This document shows positions 26,454 through 35,111 of a stretch of DNA of 64,000 nt, piece after piece; position 1 is the stretch's first letter; the number at the start of each line of letters is the position of its first letter. The position numbers were made by a program, and so were the translations under genes. The DNA is taken from positions 620,001-684,000 of the forward strand of contig CAYMGM010000001.1 in assembly GCA_964390005.1 (NCBI GenBank), given 5' to 3'. The notes below the pieces were generated by a model that was given only the letters and a program-made list of their open reading frames with translations, made no database searches and was not told the origin of the DNA. This stretch comes from CAYMGM01 sp964390005 (lineage in GTDB: Bacteria > Pseudomonadota > Alphaproteobacteria > UBA9219).

Positions 26454-27878
26454 TTAAGCGGCTTCGGCCATTTTCTTGGCTTTGGCCACGGCTTCTTCGA
26501 TCGTACCGACCATATAGAACGCAGCTTCCGGCAGGTGATCGTATTCGCCTTCGACGATGCCTTTGAATCCGCGGATGGTATCGTCCAATTTCACAAAGAC
26601 GCCCGGCGTGCCGGTGAAGACTTCGGCCACATGGAACGGCTGCGACAGAAAACGTTGGATCTTACGCGCGCGGGCGACGATCAAGCGGTCTTCTTCCGAC
26701 AGTTCGTCCATACCCAAGATGGCGATGATGTCCTGCAACGACTTGTAGCTTTGCAGAACCTTCTGCACCTGACGGGCAACGTTATAATGCTCTTCGCCGA
26801 CAACCAGCGGATCGAGAATACGGCTGGTCGAATCCAACGGATCGACGGCGGGATAGATGCCAAGCTCGGCAATCTGACGCGAAAGAACCGTGGTGGCATC
26901 CAAGTGAGCGAACGATGTCGCAGGCGCCGGATCGGTAAGATCGTCCGCCGGAACGTAAATGGCCTGCACCGAGGTGATCGAGCCTTTTTTCGTCGTGGTG
27001 ATACGTTCTTGCAAAGCGCCCATGTCGGTGGCCAAGGTCGGCTGATAACCGACCGCCGAAGGAATACGGCCCAGCAAAGCCGACACTTCCGAGCCAGCCT
27101 GCGTGAAACGGAAGATGTTGTCGATAAAGAACAACACGTCCTGACCTTCTTCGTCGCGGAAATATTCGGCGATTGTCAGACCGGTCAAAGCGACGCGGGC
27201 ACGCGCGCCCGGCGGTTCGTTCATCTGACCATAAACCAGAGCGACCTTCGATCCCTCTTCGTTCGGCTTCACGATGCCGGCATCCATCATTTCGTGATAA
27301 AGGTCGTTGCCTTCGCGGGTACGTTCGCCCACGCCAGCAAACACCGAATAACCACCGTGCGCCTTGGCGACGTTGTTGATGAGTTCCTGAATCAAAACCG
27401 TCTTGCCGACGCCCGCGCCGCCGAACAGACCGATTTTACCGCCGCGCGCGTAAGGCGCGAGAAGATCGACGACCTTAATGCCGGTGACCAGCACCTGCTT
27501 GTCGGTCGATTGTTCGGTAAACTCAGGCGCGTCGCGGTGAATCGGCGAATGGAATTTCGTGTTGACCGGGCCCAGTTCGTCCACGGGCTCGCCCACAACG
27601 TTCAAAATGCGGCCCAAGGTCTGCGGTCCAACGGGAACCGTGATCGGCGCGCCCGTATCGGAAACGATCTGACCGCGCACGATACCGTCGGTCACGTCCA
27701 TGGCAATCGCGCGGACGATGTTGTCGCCCAAATGCTGAGCCACTTCGAGGATCAGCTTGCGGCCTTCGACTTCGGTCACCAGCGCGTTCAAAATGGACGG
27801 CAGCTCGCCGTCGAAATGCACGTCAACGACAGCGCCCATAACCTGTGTAACGTGACCTTCGCTCTTCTTGGTGCTCAT
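26454..27878 (-). CDS. atpD: F1 ATP synthase beta subunit
   Basis: Catalytic subunit of F1, 474 residues. Walker A GGAGVGKTVL, the GERTREGNDLY segment with the catalytic Glu, Walker B VLFFIDNIFRFTQAGSEVSA and the C-terminal DELSEEDRLIVARARKI region are all intact. The N-terminus GHVTQVMGAVVDVHFDGELP is standard. 57 bases after atpG. Confidence 0.98.
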   Translation of the reverse strand: MSTKKSEGHVTQVMGAVVDVHFDGELPSILNALVTEVEGRKLILEVAQHLGDNIVRAIAMDVTDGIVRGQIVSDTGAPITVPVGPQTLGRILNVVGEPVDELGPVNTKFHSPIHRDAPEFTEQSTDKQVLVTGIKVVDLLAPYARGGKIGLFGGAGVGKTVLIQELINNVAKAHGGYSVFAGVGERTREGNDLYHEMMDAGIVKPNEEGSKVALVYGQMNEPPGARARVALTGLTIAEYFRDEEGQDVLFFIDNIFRFTQAGSEVSALLGRIPSAVGYQPTLATDMGALQERITTTKKGSITSVQAIYVPADDLTDPAPATSFAHLDATTVLSRQIAELGIYPAVDPLDSTSRILDPLVVGEEHYNVARQVQKVLQSYKSLQDIIAILGMDELSEEDRLIVARARKIQRFLSQPFHVAEVFTGTPGVFVKLDDTIRGFKGIVEGEYDHLPEAAFYMVGTIEEAVAKAKKMAEAA

Positions 27879-27935
27879 TTGGATTTCCTCTTTTAAAACG
27901 CTTCGAGTTGACGGTTAGGTCTCTGACGCCTGGCC

Positions 27936-28841
27936 TTAAACGGCCTCGGCGCCCGAGATGATTTCGATAAGTTCTTTGGTGATGAAGGCCTGACGGCTGC
28001 GGTTGTAGTTCAGCGTCAAACGATCGATCATATCGCCCGCGTTGCGCGTCGCATTATCCATCGACGTCATACGCGCGCCCTGCTCGCCCGCGGCGCTTTC
28101 TAACAGCGCGCTAAAGACTTGCACGGAAAGGTTATAGGGCAAAAGCTGCGTTAAAAGCGCTTCTTTGCTCGGCTCATAGATCTCGCACAAGGCCGCTGGC
28201 CCTGTCACGGCGGGAGCCACGTTGTCGTTTTTCGGCGCAGGCGCAATATCGACCGGAATGACGCGCTTTAACGTCACAACCTGCGAAATGGCCGACTTAA
28301 AGCTGTTGAACAGAAGGCGCGCCACATCGAACTGTCCTTCTTCGAACATTTCGATCAGCTTGGCGCCAAGCTGTTCGGCTACGGCATAAGGCACGCCGCC
28401 CTTGCCAGCCACGTTTTCCATCGTTTGCACGATCTTTTGGCCATGCTCGCGGCGCAACAGGTCGCGCCCTTTGCGCCCGACGCAAATCAAAAGGACTTTT
28501 TGTCCTTTGCTTTCCATCTCGGCAATCTGGCGACGCGCTTCGCGCACGATCGAGCCGTTGAACGCGCCGCACAGGCCGCGATCCGACGTCACGACAATCA
28601 GAAGCACCGTTTCTTCCTTACCGGTACCGGTAATAAGCTTCGGGCTCCCTTCGCCGATTTCGACGCTTTGGGCCAAAGAGGACAGCAAGAGCCCCATCCG
28701 GGTGGCATAGGGGCGCGCTTGTTCGGCCTGTTCCTGGGCGCGGCGCAGTTTACTGGCCGCGACCATTTTCATGGCCGATGTAATCTTGCGCGTCGATTTG
28801 ACGCTACTGATACGATTCTTAAGGTCTTTCAGACTGGGCAT
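27936..28841 (-). CDS. atpG: F1 ATP synthase gamma subunit
   Basis: Rotor shaft of F1, 301 residues. N-terminal helix SLKDLKNRISSVKSTRKITS with AMKMVAASKLRRAQ; C-terminal helix MDNATRNAGDMIDRLTLNYN and RSRQAFITKELIEI. The gene normally follows atpA directly. Here its upstream neighbour on the same strand is a small exported protein and guaA; atpH and atpA are not in the window. Confidence 0.97.
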   Translation of the reverse strand: MPSLKDLKNRISSVKSTRKITSAMKMVAASKLRRAQEQAEQARPYATRMGLLLSSLAQSVEIGEGSPKLITGTGKEETVLLIVVTSDRGLCGAFNGSIVREARRQIAEMESKGQKVLLICVGRKGRDLLRREHGQKIVQTMENVAGKGGVPYAVAEQLGAKLIEMFEEGQFDVARLLFNSFKSAISQVVTLKRVIPVDIAPAPKNDNVAPAVTGPAALCEIYEPSKEALLTQLLPYNLSVQVFSALLESAAGEQGARMTSMDNATRNAGDMIDRLTLNYNRSRQAFITKELIEIISGAEAV

Positions 28842-28951
28842 AGGCGGACACGCTCGAGCGAAATGAAATTGTTGGCTTTATTGGAGGATTACGAAGCCTT
28901 GGTCAAGCGGAATCGCATGATGACAGGCGCAATTTTTTCATGATCCCCCGG

Positions 28952-29473
28952 CTACCCCTGTTTTCTCGCAAGTTTTGCACTTTTGAGCTGACAGGCAGGT
29001 TCGTAAGTCCGGGCCCCGACAGTCAGGCTCGAGACAGCCCCCGTCAGTTGATCGTCACCGCCATTGTACATGGCAATAACCTTGTCCCTTTCGTTGGCAC
29101 AAAAGGTTGGCGCGGAAACATTGGCAATTTGCTGGCCATATTCGTTAGCCAGCAACGTCCGCAAGCGGTCCAGACGCGAAACCGCACCCTTGCCACTTGT
29201 TTTCTCATAGTGCCGAATCATCGTTTGTTCGGCGTCATGCAACCGCGTGATGTTTTTGCGCGTAAAGCCCGTATAGGCCCCGACAAGATCCTGACCGGTC
29301 GAGCTGTAATGACAGGTCACGGTAATGACCATCAATTCAGAATGCAGACGCAATGTTTGCTCGGCGGCGATTTCATCGGGCGAATAGCAAGCGGCGGCCA
29401 AAGCGGGCGTCGCGCCAGCCCAAAAGCCCAAAGCGCCTAAGACCAAGGATAATAAGGCAAGCCTTTTTGTCAT
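28952..29473 (-). CDS. Exported hypothetical protein
   Basis: 173 residues with a signal peptide (LALLSLVLGALGFWAGATPA, cleavage near ALA-AA). The mature protein has four Cys residues (ACYSPDE, VTCHYSS, TFCANE, PACQL), probably two disulfides, and helical segments (YTGFTRKNITRLHDAEQTMI). No family name is recognised. It lies 46 bases after guaA and 110 bases before atpG. The ATG at 29473 gives a clean signal peptide. Confidence 0.65.
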   Translation of the reverse strand: MTKRLALLSLVLGALGFWAGATPALAAACYSPDEIAAEQTLRLHSELMVITVTCHYSSTGQDLVGAYTGFTRKNITRLHDAEQTMIRHYEKTSGKGAVSRLDRLRTLLANEYGQQIANVSAPTFCANERDKVIAMYNGGDDQLTGAVSSLTVGARTYEPACQLKSAKLARKQG

Positions 29474-29519
29474 TCCTTGAGCCTTCCTTTCTGTCAGATG
29501 CCTGACGGCCAAGCGGTTT

Positions 29520-31064
29520 TTACTCCCACTCAATCGTGCCGGGCGGTTTACTGGTCACGTCATAGACGACGCGGTTGATCCCACGCACCTCGTTGATGAT
29601 TCGAGTCGAAACGCGGGAGAGAAACGCATGCTCAAAGGGATACGAGTCTGCGGTCATTCCGTCAACAGATGTGACGGCCCGCAGCGCTAAAACATTGTCA
29701 TAAGACCGCCCATCGCCCATCACGCCGACGGTCCGAATGGGAAGCAACACCGCGAAAGCCTGCCAAATTTTGTCGTACAGCCCTTCTTTTCTGATTTCTT
29801 CCAAATAGATAGTGTCGGCCTTGCGCAAAACGGCCAATTTATCGGGCGTAATGTCGCCCAAAACGCGAATCGCCAGCCCCGGCCCCGGAAACGGATGCCG
29901 TCCGACAAAAGCCTCGGGCAAGCCAAGCTCGCGCCCCAAGGCCCGGACTTCGTCTTTGAACAACTCACGCAACGGCTCAACCAATTGCAGATTCATGCGA
30001 TCGGGCAAACCGCCGACATTATGGTGCGATTTGATCGTAACGCTGGGCCCGCCCGTAAAGGAAACACTTTCAATCACGTCTGGATAAAGCGTGCCTTGAG
30101 CCAAAAAGCCAGCGCCGCCCACTTTACGCGCTTCGGCTTCGAACACATCAATGAACAGCTTGCCGATAGTTTTGCGCTTCACTTCGGGATCGGTCACGCC
30201 TTTGACCGCTTCAAGGAACATCGGCCCCGCATTCACCGCAATCAGCGGAATATTATAGTGCTTACGGAACAGATCGACGACGGCATCGCCCTCGCCTTCG
30301 CGCATCATGCCCGTATCAACAAAGATACAAGTCAACTGATCGCCAATGGCTTCGTGAATCAAAACGGCGGCAACCGTGCTGTCCACCCCGCCCGACAAGC
30401 CGCAAATAACCTTGCCCGTTCCGACTTGTTCGCGAATCTTCGCGATTTCGTTTTCACGGAAGGTCTTCATGCTCCAATTGCTGCCAAGGCCGCAAACCTT
30501 ATGCACAAACGCGCCTAAAAGCTTGGCGCCATCGGGCGTATGAACGACTTCGGGATGGAATTGCGTGGCATAGATATGCCGCTTTTCATCGGCAATCAGC
30601 GCAAACGGCGCGCCGGGGCTGGCCGCAACAACGCGGAAGCCTTCAGGAATCTTCGTGACGCGATCGCCATGGCTCATCCAAACCTGCTGGCGCGAGCCTT
30701 TGGGCCAAAAATCGGCGAACAAATCGCATTCTTCCATCACTTCGATTTCAGCGCGGCCAAACTCGCGGCTGTGCCCACTTTCGACCATGCCGCCCAATTG
30801 CATGCATAGCGTTTGCTGGCCATAACAAATGGCAAAAACAGGCACGCCCATGTCCCAGACACATTGCGGCGCGCGCGGGCTGCCGGCTTCGGTCGTTGAC
30901 GCGGGCCCGCCTGATAAAATGATTCCTTTGGGCGCAAAGGCTTTGATTTGTTCTTCTGTGCGGTTGAACGGATGGATCTCACAATAGACTCCCGCTTCGC
31001 GCACACGCCGCGCAATCAGCTGCGTGACTTGAGAACCGAAATCGAGAATAAGAATTTTATCCAT
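29520..31064 (-). CDS. guaA: GMP synthase (glutamine-hydrolysing)
   Basis: Aminates XMP to GMP using glutamine and ATP. 514 residues. The class I amidotransferase domain has GGPAST, the nucleophile Cys in FAICYGQQ, and the His/Glu pair in QFHPEVVHT. The ATP pyrophosphatase domain has CGLSGGVDSTVAAVLIHEA. The C-terminal dimer domain ends with TSKPPGTIEWE. Complete. Confidence 0.98.
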   Translation of the reverse strand: MDKILILDFGSQVTQLIARRVREAGVYCEIHPFNRTEEQIKAFAPKGIILSGGPASTTEAGSPRAPQCVWDMGVPVFAICYGQQTLCMQLGGMVESGHSREFGRAEIEVMEECDLFADFWPKGSRQQVWMSHGDRVTKIPEGFRVVAASPGAPFALIADEKRHIYATQFHPEVVHTPDGAKLLGAFVHKVCGLGSNWSMKTFRENEIAKIREQVGTGKVICGLSGGVDSTVAAVLIHEAIGDQLTCIFVDTGMMREGEGDAVVDLFRKHYNIPLIAVNAGPMFLEAVKGVTDPEVKRKTIGKLFIDVFEAEARKVGGAGFLAQGTLYPDVIESVSFTGGPSVTIKSHHNVGGLPDRMNLQLVEPLRELFKDEVRALGRELGLPEAFVGRHPFPGPGLAIRVLGDITPDKLAVLRKADTIYLEEIRKEGLYDKIWQAFAVLLPIRTVGVMGDGRSYDNVLALRAVTSVDGMTADSYPFEHAFLSRVSTRIINEVRGINRVVYDVTSKPPGTIEWE

Positions 31065-31173
31065 GGAAGCCTAACTTTCCAAAGCACTGTGAAAAAGCCC
31101 CTCAGCCCCCTTATCCGCGAAATAAGGGGAAAGCACAGACAGGGCCAACAAATACACGGACTTCCTTAACATT

Positions 31174-31214
31174 TTAAGGGATCAGGACGCAATCCTTATT
31201 GCGTCCGCCCTTAA
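31174..31214 (-). terminator. Nested hairpin after yqgE, possible terminator
   Basis: ggacgcaat (31185-31193) pairs perfectly with attgcgtcc (31198-31206), and an outer ttaaggg/cccttaa pair flanks it. No proper U-run follows on the minus strand, so terminator function is uncertain; it also lies in the guaA 5' region. Confidence 0.45.
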
Positions 31215-31215
31215 G

Positions 31216-31788
31216 CTAGCCATCCAGCTTCGCGCAACGGGCACAGGCCAAGGCATGAACGCCGGACAGAGGCTTCTGCGCAAGGCGCTGTTGGCAATTT
31301 TCCCAAAGAGTTGCCCGTTTTTCAGGAAAAACGACCGCGCAATCAAACGGCAAGGTCTGCCATTTCCCTGCATCTATTTCTTGCGTCAGTTCCGCTGGCG
31401 TCCAATGGCAGAAACCAGCAAAAACGGCAAAGCCTTGAGGATGACAAACGCGCACGGCCAGCCGCGGCAAACAAACCTCTAAGGAACCATAACCGATCCC
31501 CGGGCATAAAGGGGACATGATGGGCGGCTCGGGCACAAAGCTCCCCCTGTACAAGACAGAGAAAGCGTTTTCGTCTTGGTTGCCGCAAGGCCCACCCCAG
31601 AGCAACGGATAGGTCCCCAAGGAGGATTGAGAGATTTGTTTCTGCAGCATCACGCCGCGAACCGAGCGGGCCGTCTGTTTAACGATCAGCACAACGCCGT
31701 GCCGCCTCATGGTGTCATGATCCAAAGCGGGCGTAGCCACAAGAATCTTTGAGAACAGAGAATTATCTCTGCGTTTTGGGCCTGTCAT
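31216..31788 (-). CDS. yqgE: YqgE/AlgH family protein (DUF179)
   Basis: 190 residues with the family pattern: KILVATPALDHDTMRRHGVV at the start, LLWGGPCGNQDENAFSVLY in the middle, and FAGFCHWTPAELTQEIDAGK with WQTLPFDCAVVFPE at the end. The usual GVVLN motif is changed to GVMLQKQ, and the protein is Cys-rich at the C-terminus (HALACARCAKLDG), so it is a divergent member. Biochemical role unknown. An AAGGGG site precedes the ATG. Confidence 0.75.
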   Translation of the reverse strand: MTGPKRRDNSLFSKILVATPALDHDTMRRHGVVLIVKQTARSVRGVMLQKQISQSSLGTYPLLWGGPCGNQDENAFSVLYRGSFVPEPPIMSPLCPGIGYGSLEVCLPRLAVRVCHPQGFAVFAGFCHWTPAELTQEIDAGKWQTLPFDCAVVFPEKRATLWENCQQRLAQKPLSGVHALACARCAKLDG

Positions 31789-31881
31789 AATCGACCCCTT
31801 CCGATAAAAAAATAAAAAGAAACGAACCTATCAAGCAAACAAACGCATACCCCAATGAAGCCGCGTTCTCCCCCTCCTAAA

Positions 31882-31903
31882 GCCCCCGGCGGCACGCCGG
31901 GGC
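31882..31903. other. GC-rich hairpin between yqgE and tRNA-Leu
   Basis: gcccccggcg (31882-31891) pairs with cgccggggc (31895-31903) with one bulge. It could end the tRNA-Leu transcript (minus strand), but lacks a U-run. Nothing else is seen in 31789-31997 apart from a short palindrome cgcgttaacgcg (31980-31991). Confidence 0.35.
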
Positions 31904-31997
31904 CTGCCACCCGAAGCACGGATGCTCTCTGTCCAGCAGTCTCCCTACGCACCTACGGCGCTTCGGGAGATCACCCTCCGCGTTAACGCGCGTAGGG

Positions 31998-32084
31998 TGG
32001 TGCGGGCAGCCGGACTTGAACCGGCACGTCCTTTCGGACTTCGGATTTTAAGTCCGATGCGTCTACCAATTCCGCCATGCCCGC
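31998..32084 (-). tRNA. tRNA-Leu (anticodon TAA)
   Basis: An 87-base class II tRNA: acceptor GCGGGCA/TGCCCGC, anticodon stem TCGGA/TCCGA with loop CTTAAAA giving TAA, a long variable arm, a T-arm containing GGTTCAAGTCC, and an encoded CCA (31998-32000). Confidence 0.95.
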
Positions 32085-32222
32085 GTGACAAGGGAAAAGA
32101 CTGTGCTGCCTTCATATAACTGGTTTGATCGCCCTTGTGAAAAGTCTTTTTTAAATTTTTTTTGCCCTTAACCTAAATAGGCCGTTGCTTTATCCCGAAT
32201 CCTTGATTAGATTGCCGCCGAT

Positions 32223-32298
32223 TCCCCGGTAGCTCAGCAGGTAGAGCAGGTGACTGTTAATCACCGGGTCGGCGGTTCGAGCCCGTCCCGGGGAGCCA
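32223..32298 (+). tRNA. tRNA-Asn (anticodon GTT)
   Basis: A 76-base tRNA: acceptor TCCCCGG/CCGGGGA, anticodon stem GGTGA/TCACC with loop CTGTTAA giving GTT, T-arm GGCGG-TTCGAGC-CCGTC, discriminator G and encoded CCA. Confidence 0.96.
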
Positions 32299-32350
32299 TC
32301 TTTTATATTAAAGAACCACCTCCTTTCGTTTTGCGCAGCTTCGCCGCGCT

Positions 32351-32378
32351 GGGGGTTCGAGCCCCTCTCGGGGAGCCA
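32351..32378 (+). pseudogene. 3' remnant of a second tRNA
   Basis: These bases form a complete T-arm (GGGGG-TTCGAGC-CCCTC), the acceptor 3' strand TCGGGGA, discriminator G and CCA. The segment 32351-32380 matches the 3' end of tRNA-Asn at 27 of 30 positions, exactly 80 bases downstream. Two of the three differences swap one T-stem pair (C-G to G-C), so pairing is kept. No D-arm, anticodon arm or 5' acceptor strand precedes it. Confidence 0.75.
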
Positions 32379-32405
32379 TCCTTTGCCAAAAGGATTTATA
32401 GATCG

Positions 32406-33053
32406 ATGACCGATCCTAACGATACCCCCGACAAAAAAGCTGAAGTTCTGAAGCGCGAGACCCTGTTTCAGGGCTATTTTCGCGTGGATCGCTATCACCT
32501 CCAGCAAACGACCTTTGCTGGCGGCTGGAGCGAGCCCTTTATGCGCGAAATCATGGATCGCGGGCGCGCCGCCGCCGGTGTTTTGCTGTTCGACCCCCAG
32601 AAAGACAAAGTCGTTTTGGTTGAACAGTTCCGTATTGGCCCCTTTTCGCGCGGCGATTCGGCATGGTTAACCGAGGTCGTCGCCGGTATTGTTGAGCCTG
32701 GAGAAAGCCCCGAGGAAACCATCTATCGCGAAGCCCGCGAAGAAGCCGGTTGCGAGGTTTTGGATCTTCAAAAGCTGTTCGCCTATTACCCAAGCCCCGG
32801 CTGCCTGAATGAATACACCACCCTGTTTGTAGGCCGCACCCAAGCCCCCGAAGATGGGATCATCATGGGCCTTGCCCAGGAACACGAAGACATCCGCGTT
32901 CACGTTCTGGATGCCGCCGAAGCGATCAGCATGCTTTACGCCCATAAGATTCGTGACGCGGCAACGCTGGTCGCCATGCAGTGGTTTGCCATGCACCATA
33001 CCGATCTGCGCAGCCGCTGGCTTGTCAGCCATACAAGCACACCAATTATCTGA
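32406..33053 (+). CDS. nudF: Nudix hydrolase, ADP-ribose pyrophosphatase type
   Basis: 215 residues. The Nudix box reads GIVEPGESPEETIYREAREE followed by AG, a full match to Gx5Ex7REUxEExGU. The N-terminal part (RVDRYHLQQTTFAGGWSEPF) and YYPSPGCLNEYTTLFVG match ADP-ribose pyrophosphatases, which cleave ADP-ribose to AMP and ribose 5-phosphate. The ATG at 32406 is correct; the open frame upstream runs through tRNA sequence. A further AAAGGA lies about 14 bases upstream. Confidence 0.88.
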   Translation: MTDPNDTPDKKAEVLKRETLFQGYFRVDRYHLQQTTFAGGWSEPFMREIMDRGRAAAGVLLFDPQKDKVVLVEQFRIGPFSRGDSAWLTEVVAGIVEPGESPEETIYREAREEAGCEVLDLQKLFAYYPSPGCLNEYTTLFVGRTQAPEDGIIMGLAQEHEDIRVHVLDAAEAISMLYAHKIRDAATLVAMQWFAMHHTDLRSRWLVSHTSTPII

Positions 33054-33311
33054 TTCATGATAAGATCTTCTTGGGGGATGGCCTCAAGATGTGTTAAGGT
33101 CGGCTTCTGCCGCTTGAGAGGACAGCCCCTTATTTCGCTTTCGAAAGAAGGGTTTGCCATCGTAGGCAGAGAGTGTGATTGCCTTTTTTTGGCATGTTTG
33201 ATAGGATTTTTAAATGCATTGAGCTGACGAATCGCTCGCCTTCTTCTTTAAAGTGTCATAGAGTTAGATTTCGTTGGTTAAAAGCGTGTTTCATAGCGCG
33301 AGGAAAAGAGA

Positions 33312-33962
33312 ATGATTTTCTATAAAGAAGAACGTATGGCCATGTTCATTGATGGCGCAAACCTATATGCCGCTTCACGCGGTTTGGGGTTTGATATTGA
33401 CTATAAGCGCCTGCTCGAGCTGTTTGCCGGTCGTGGCCGCTTAGTCCGCGCGTTCTACTATACGGCTTTAATTGAAAATGAAGAATATTCGCCGATCCGC
33501 CCGTTGGTGGATTGGTTGGACTATAACGGCTACACCATGGTGACCAAGCCGACGAAAGAGTTCACCGACGCCTTTGGCCGTCGCAAAATCAAAGGCAACA
33601 TGGACATCGAACTGGCCATTGATGTCATGGAAATGTGCGACCACGTCGATCACATCATGATTTTCTCGGGCGACGGAGATTTTCGCCGTCTGGTCGAAGC
33701 CGTGCAGCGCAAAGGCGTTCGCGTCAGCGTTGTCAGCACCATGCGCTCGAACCCGCCGATGGTCGCCGATGAATTGCGCCGTCAGGCCGATAACTTTATC
33801 GAGCTTCAAGATCTCACGGCCCATATTGCGCGGGCGCGCGATCCGAATGCGGCCCCTCTGCCCGCCGTCGCCGCGACGCCGCAGCCTGCAACACAGCCGA
33901 TGATGAAAGAAGTGGCCGAAAATCTGGAAGCCGCGCAAGCCGCTATTCAGGACGTCGCCTAA
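33312..33962 (+). CDS. NYN-domain (LabA/DUF88) putative ribonuclease
   Basis: 216 residues with a PIN-like NYN domain: AMFIDGANLYAASRGLG (first acidic site), GNMDIELAIDVME and IMIFSGDGDFRRLVEAVQRK (further acidic residues), then VSVVSTMRSNPPMVADELRR. NYN proteins are predicted metal-dependent RNases. The C-terminus is an Ala/Pro-rich tail. Monocistronic, with GAGGAAAAGAG upstream and a strong terminator downstream. Confidence 0.85.
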   Translation: MIFYKEERMAMFIDGANLYAASRGLGFDIDYKRLLELFAGRGRLVRAFYYTALIENEEYSPIRPLVDWLDYNGYTMVTKPTKEFTDAFGRRKIKGNMDIELAIDVMEMCDHVDHIMIFSGDGDFRRLVEAVQRKGVRVSVVSTMRSNPPMVADELRRQADNFIELQDLTAHIARARDPNAAPLPAVAATPQPATQPMMKEVAENLEAAQAAIQDVA

Positions 33963-33982
33963 TCTTTCTTTTGCGTTAGATC

Positions 33983-34017
33983 AAACAGGCGGCTTTTTCA
34001 AAGCCGCCTGTTTTGTT
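33983..34017 (+). terminator. Intrinsic terminator after the NYN gene
   Basis: Perfect 14-bp stem aaacaggcggcttt/aaagccgcctgttt (33983-33996 with 34000-34013), then T-rich sequence. Confidence 0.9.
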
Positions 34018-34035
34018 TTGAAAGGCCTTTCTTCG

Positions 34036-34233
34036 ATGACACAAGACGCGCCAGCTTCCCCCAAAACGGTTGATCCGAAGATGCTAGAGTTTTTGGTTTG
34101 CCCCGTAACGAAAGAGGCTTTGCGTTACGATGCCACACGCGGCGAGCTGATAAGCGAAAAAGCCAAACGCGCCTACCCCATTCGCGATGGTATCCCCATC
34201 ATGCTGGAAAGCATGGCGCGGAAATGGGATTAA
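34036..34233 (+). CDS. Trm112/YcaR family protein
   Basis: 65 residues with the Trm112 pattern: MLEFLVCPVTKEALRYD, GELISEKAKRAYPIRDGIP and IMLES. Only one of the zinc-ligand Cys residues is present (VCPV), as in other YcaR-like members. Trm112 proteins activate methyltransferases; the partner here is unknown. The ATG at 34036 has GAAAGG upstream. Confidence 0.85.
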   Translation: MTQDAPASPKTVDPKMLEFLVCPVTKEALRYDATRGELISEKAKRAYPIRDGIPIMLESMARKWD

Positions 34234-34259
34234 ACTAACCTCTTTTGAAAGGTTTTTTA

Positions 34260-35111
34260 ATGAGCAAGGGTTCTTTTTTTTCCGTTATCCTGTCAGTAAT
34301 CGCCCTCGTCTGCGTTTTCACCTACCACCCCCCATCAGAAAAATCACGCCCTTCTCAAGAAACAGCCTTTGAGCGGGTCGTTCGAACGGGGACACTGCGC
34401 TGCGGCTATGCCATCGCGACCCCGTGGTTTTTCATTGACCCTAAAACGGGAGAAAAAAAGGGGTATGACTACGACATGACGATGGCTCTGGCAAAGAAAA
34501 TGGGCGTTCAAGTTGAATGGGCCGAAGAGACGGGTTGGGGGATTGCCGAACAAGGCCTTGTCAACAATCGTTATGACATGGTTTGTGGATCCGTCTGTAT
34601 AGACCCCGCCCGTAACCGTGAAGCCTTCTTTTCAACCCCCATCAAACACGCCCCCATTCTTCCCCTCGTCCGCGCGAATGACCATCGCTATGACGCTGGC
34701 CTTTCCACACTCGATGCATCGCCCGTCCGCATTGGCGTGAAAAGCGGCCATGTTTTTGAATATATAGCCAAAGAGATGTTCCCCAAAGCGACGCTTGTTT
34801 ATGCGAATGACATCTCCGACGACACGGATTTTCTCTTGATGCTCACAACAAACAAAATCGACATTGCCTTTGCAGGAAAGATCACAGCCGATCTTTATGA
34901 AAAACAAAACCCCGGCAAAGTGCGCGTTTTGCCTTTTCCTGCGCGGTATTGCGATGGAGCGTTTATGCTTCCTTTGGGCGATTCCAATCTCAAACAAATG
35001 GTCGACAATGCCCTTTTAGAACTCAATACGTCCGGCAAAATGAAGGAAATCAGCAAACGCTTTATGCCAGACGATCCTCTTTACAACAGCACACCGGCCC
35101 GGCCTTTCTAA
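34260..35111 (+). CDS. Extracellular solute-binding protein, family 3 (amino-acid type)
   Basis: 283 residues. An N-terminal membrane/signal segment (FFSVILSVIALVCVF) precedes the SBP_bac_3 fold: FERVVRTGTLRCGYAIATPW, KGYDYDMTMALAKKMGVQVE, VRIGVKSGHVFEYIAK and LLMLTTNKIDIAFAGKITAD. The ligand is unknown. No permease or ATPase gene is next to it, so it is an orphan binding protein. It ends one base before the convergent CYTH stop. Confidence 0.85.
   Translation: MSKGSFFSVILSVIALVCVFTYHPPSEKSRPSQETAFERVVRTGTLRCGYAIATPWFFIDPKTGEKKGYDYDMTMALAKKMGVQVEWAEETGWGIAEQGLVNNRYDMVCGSVCIDPARNREAFFSTPIKHAPILPLVRANDHRYDAGLSTLDASPVRIGVKSGHVFEYIAKEMFPKATLVYANDISDDTDFLLMLTTNKIDIAFAGKITADLYEKQNPGKVRVLPFPARYCDGAFMLPLGDSNLKQMVDNALLELNTSGKMKEISKRFMPDDPLYNSTPARPF

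Noticed and set aside
32250..32405. 52-codon N-terminal extension of the Nudix gene
   Set aside because: It runs through tRNA-Asn and the tRNA remnant; the ATG at 32406 gives the normal family N-terminus.
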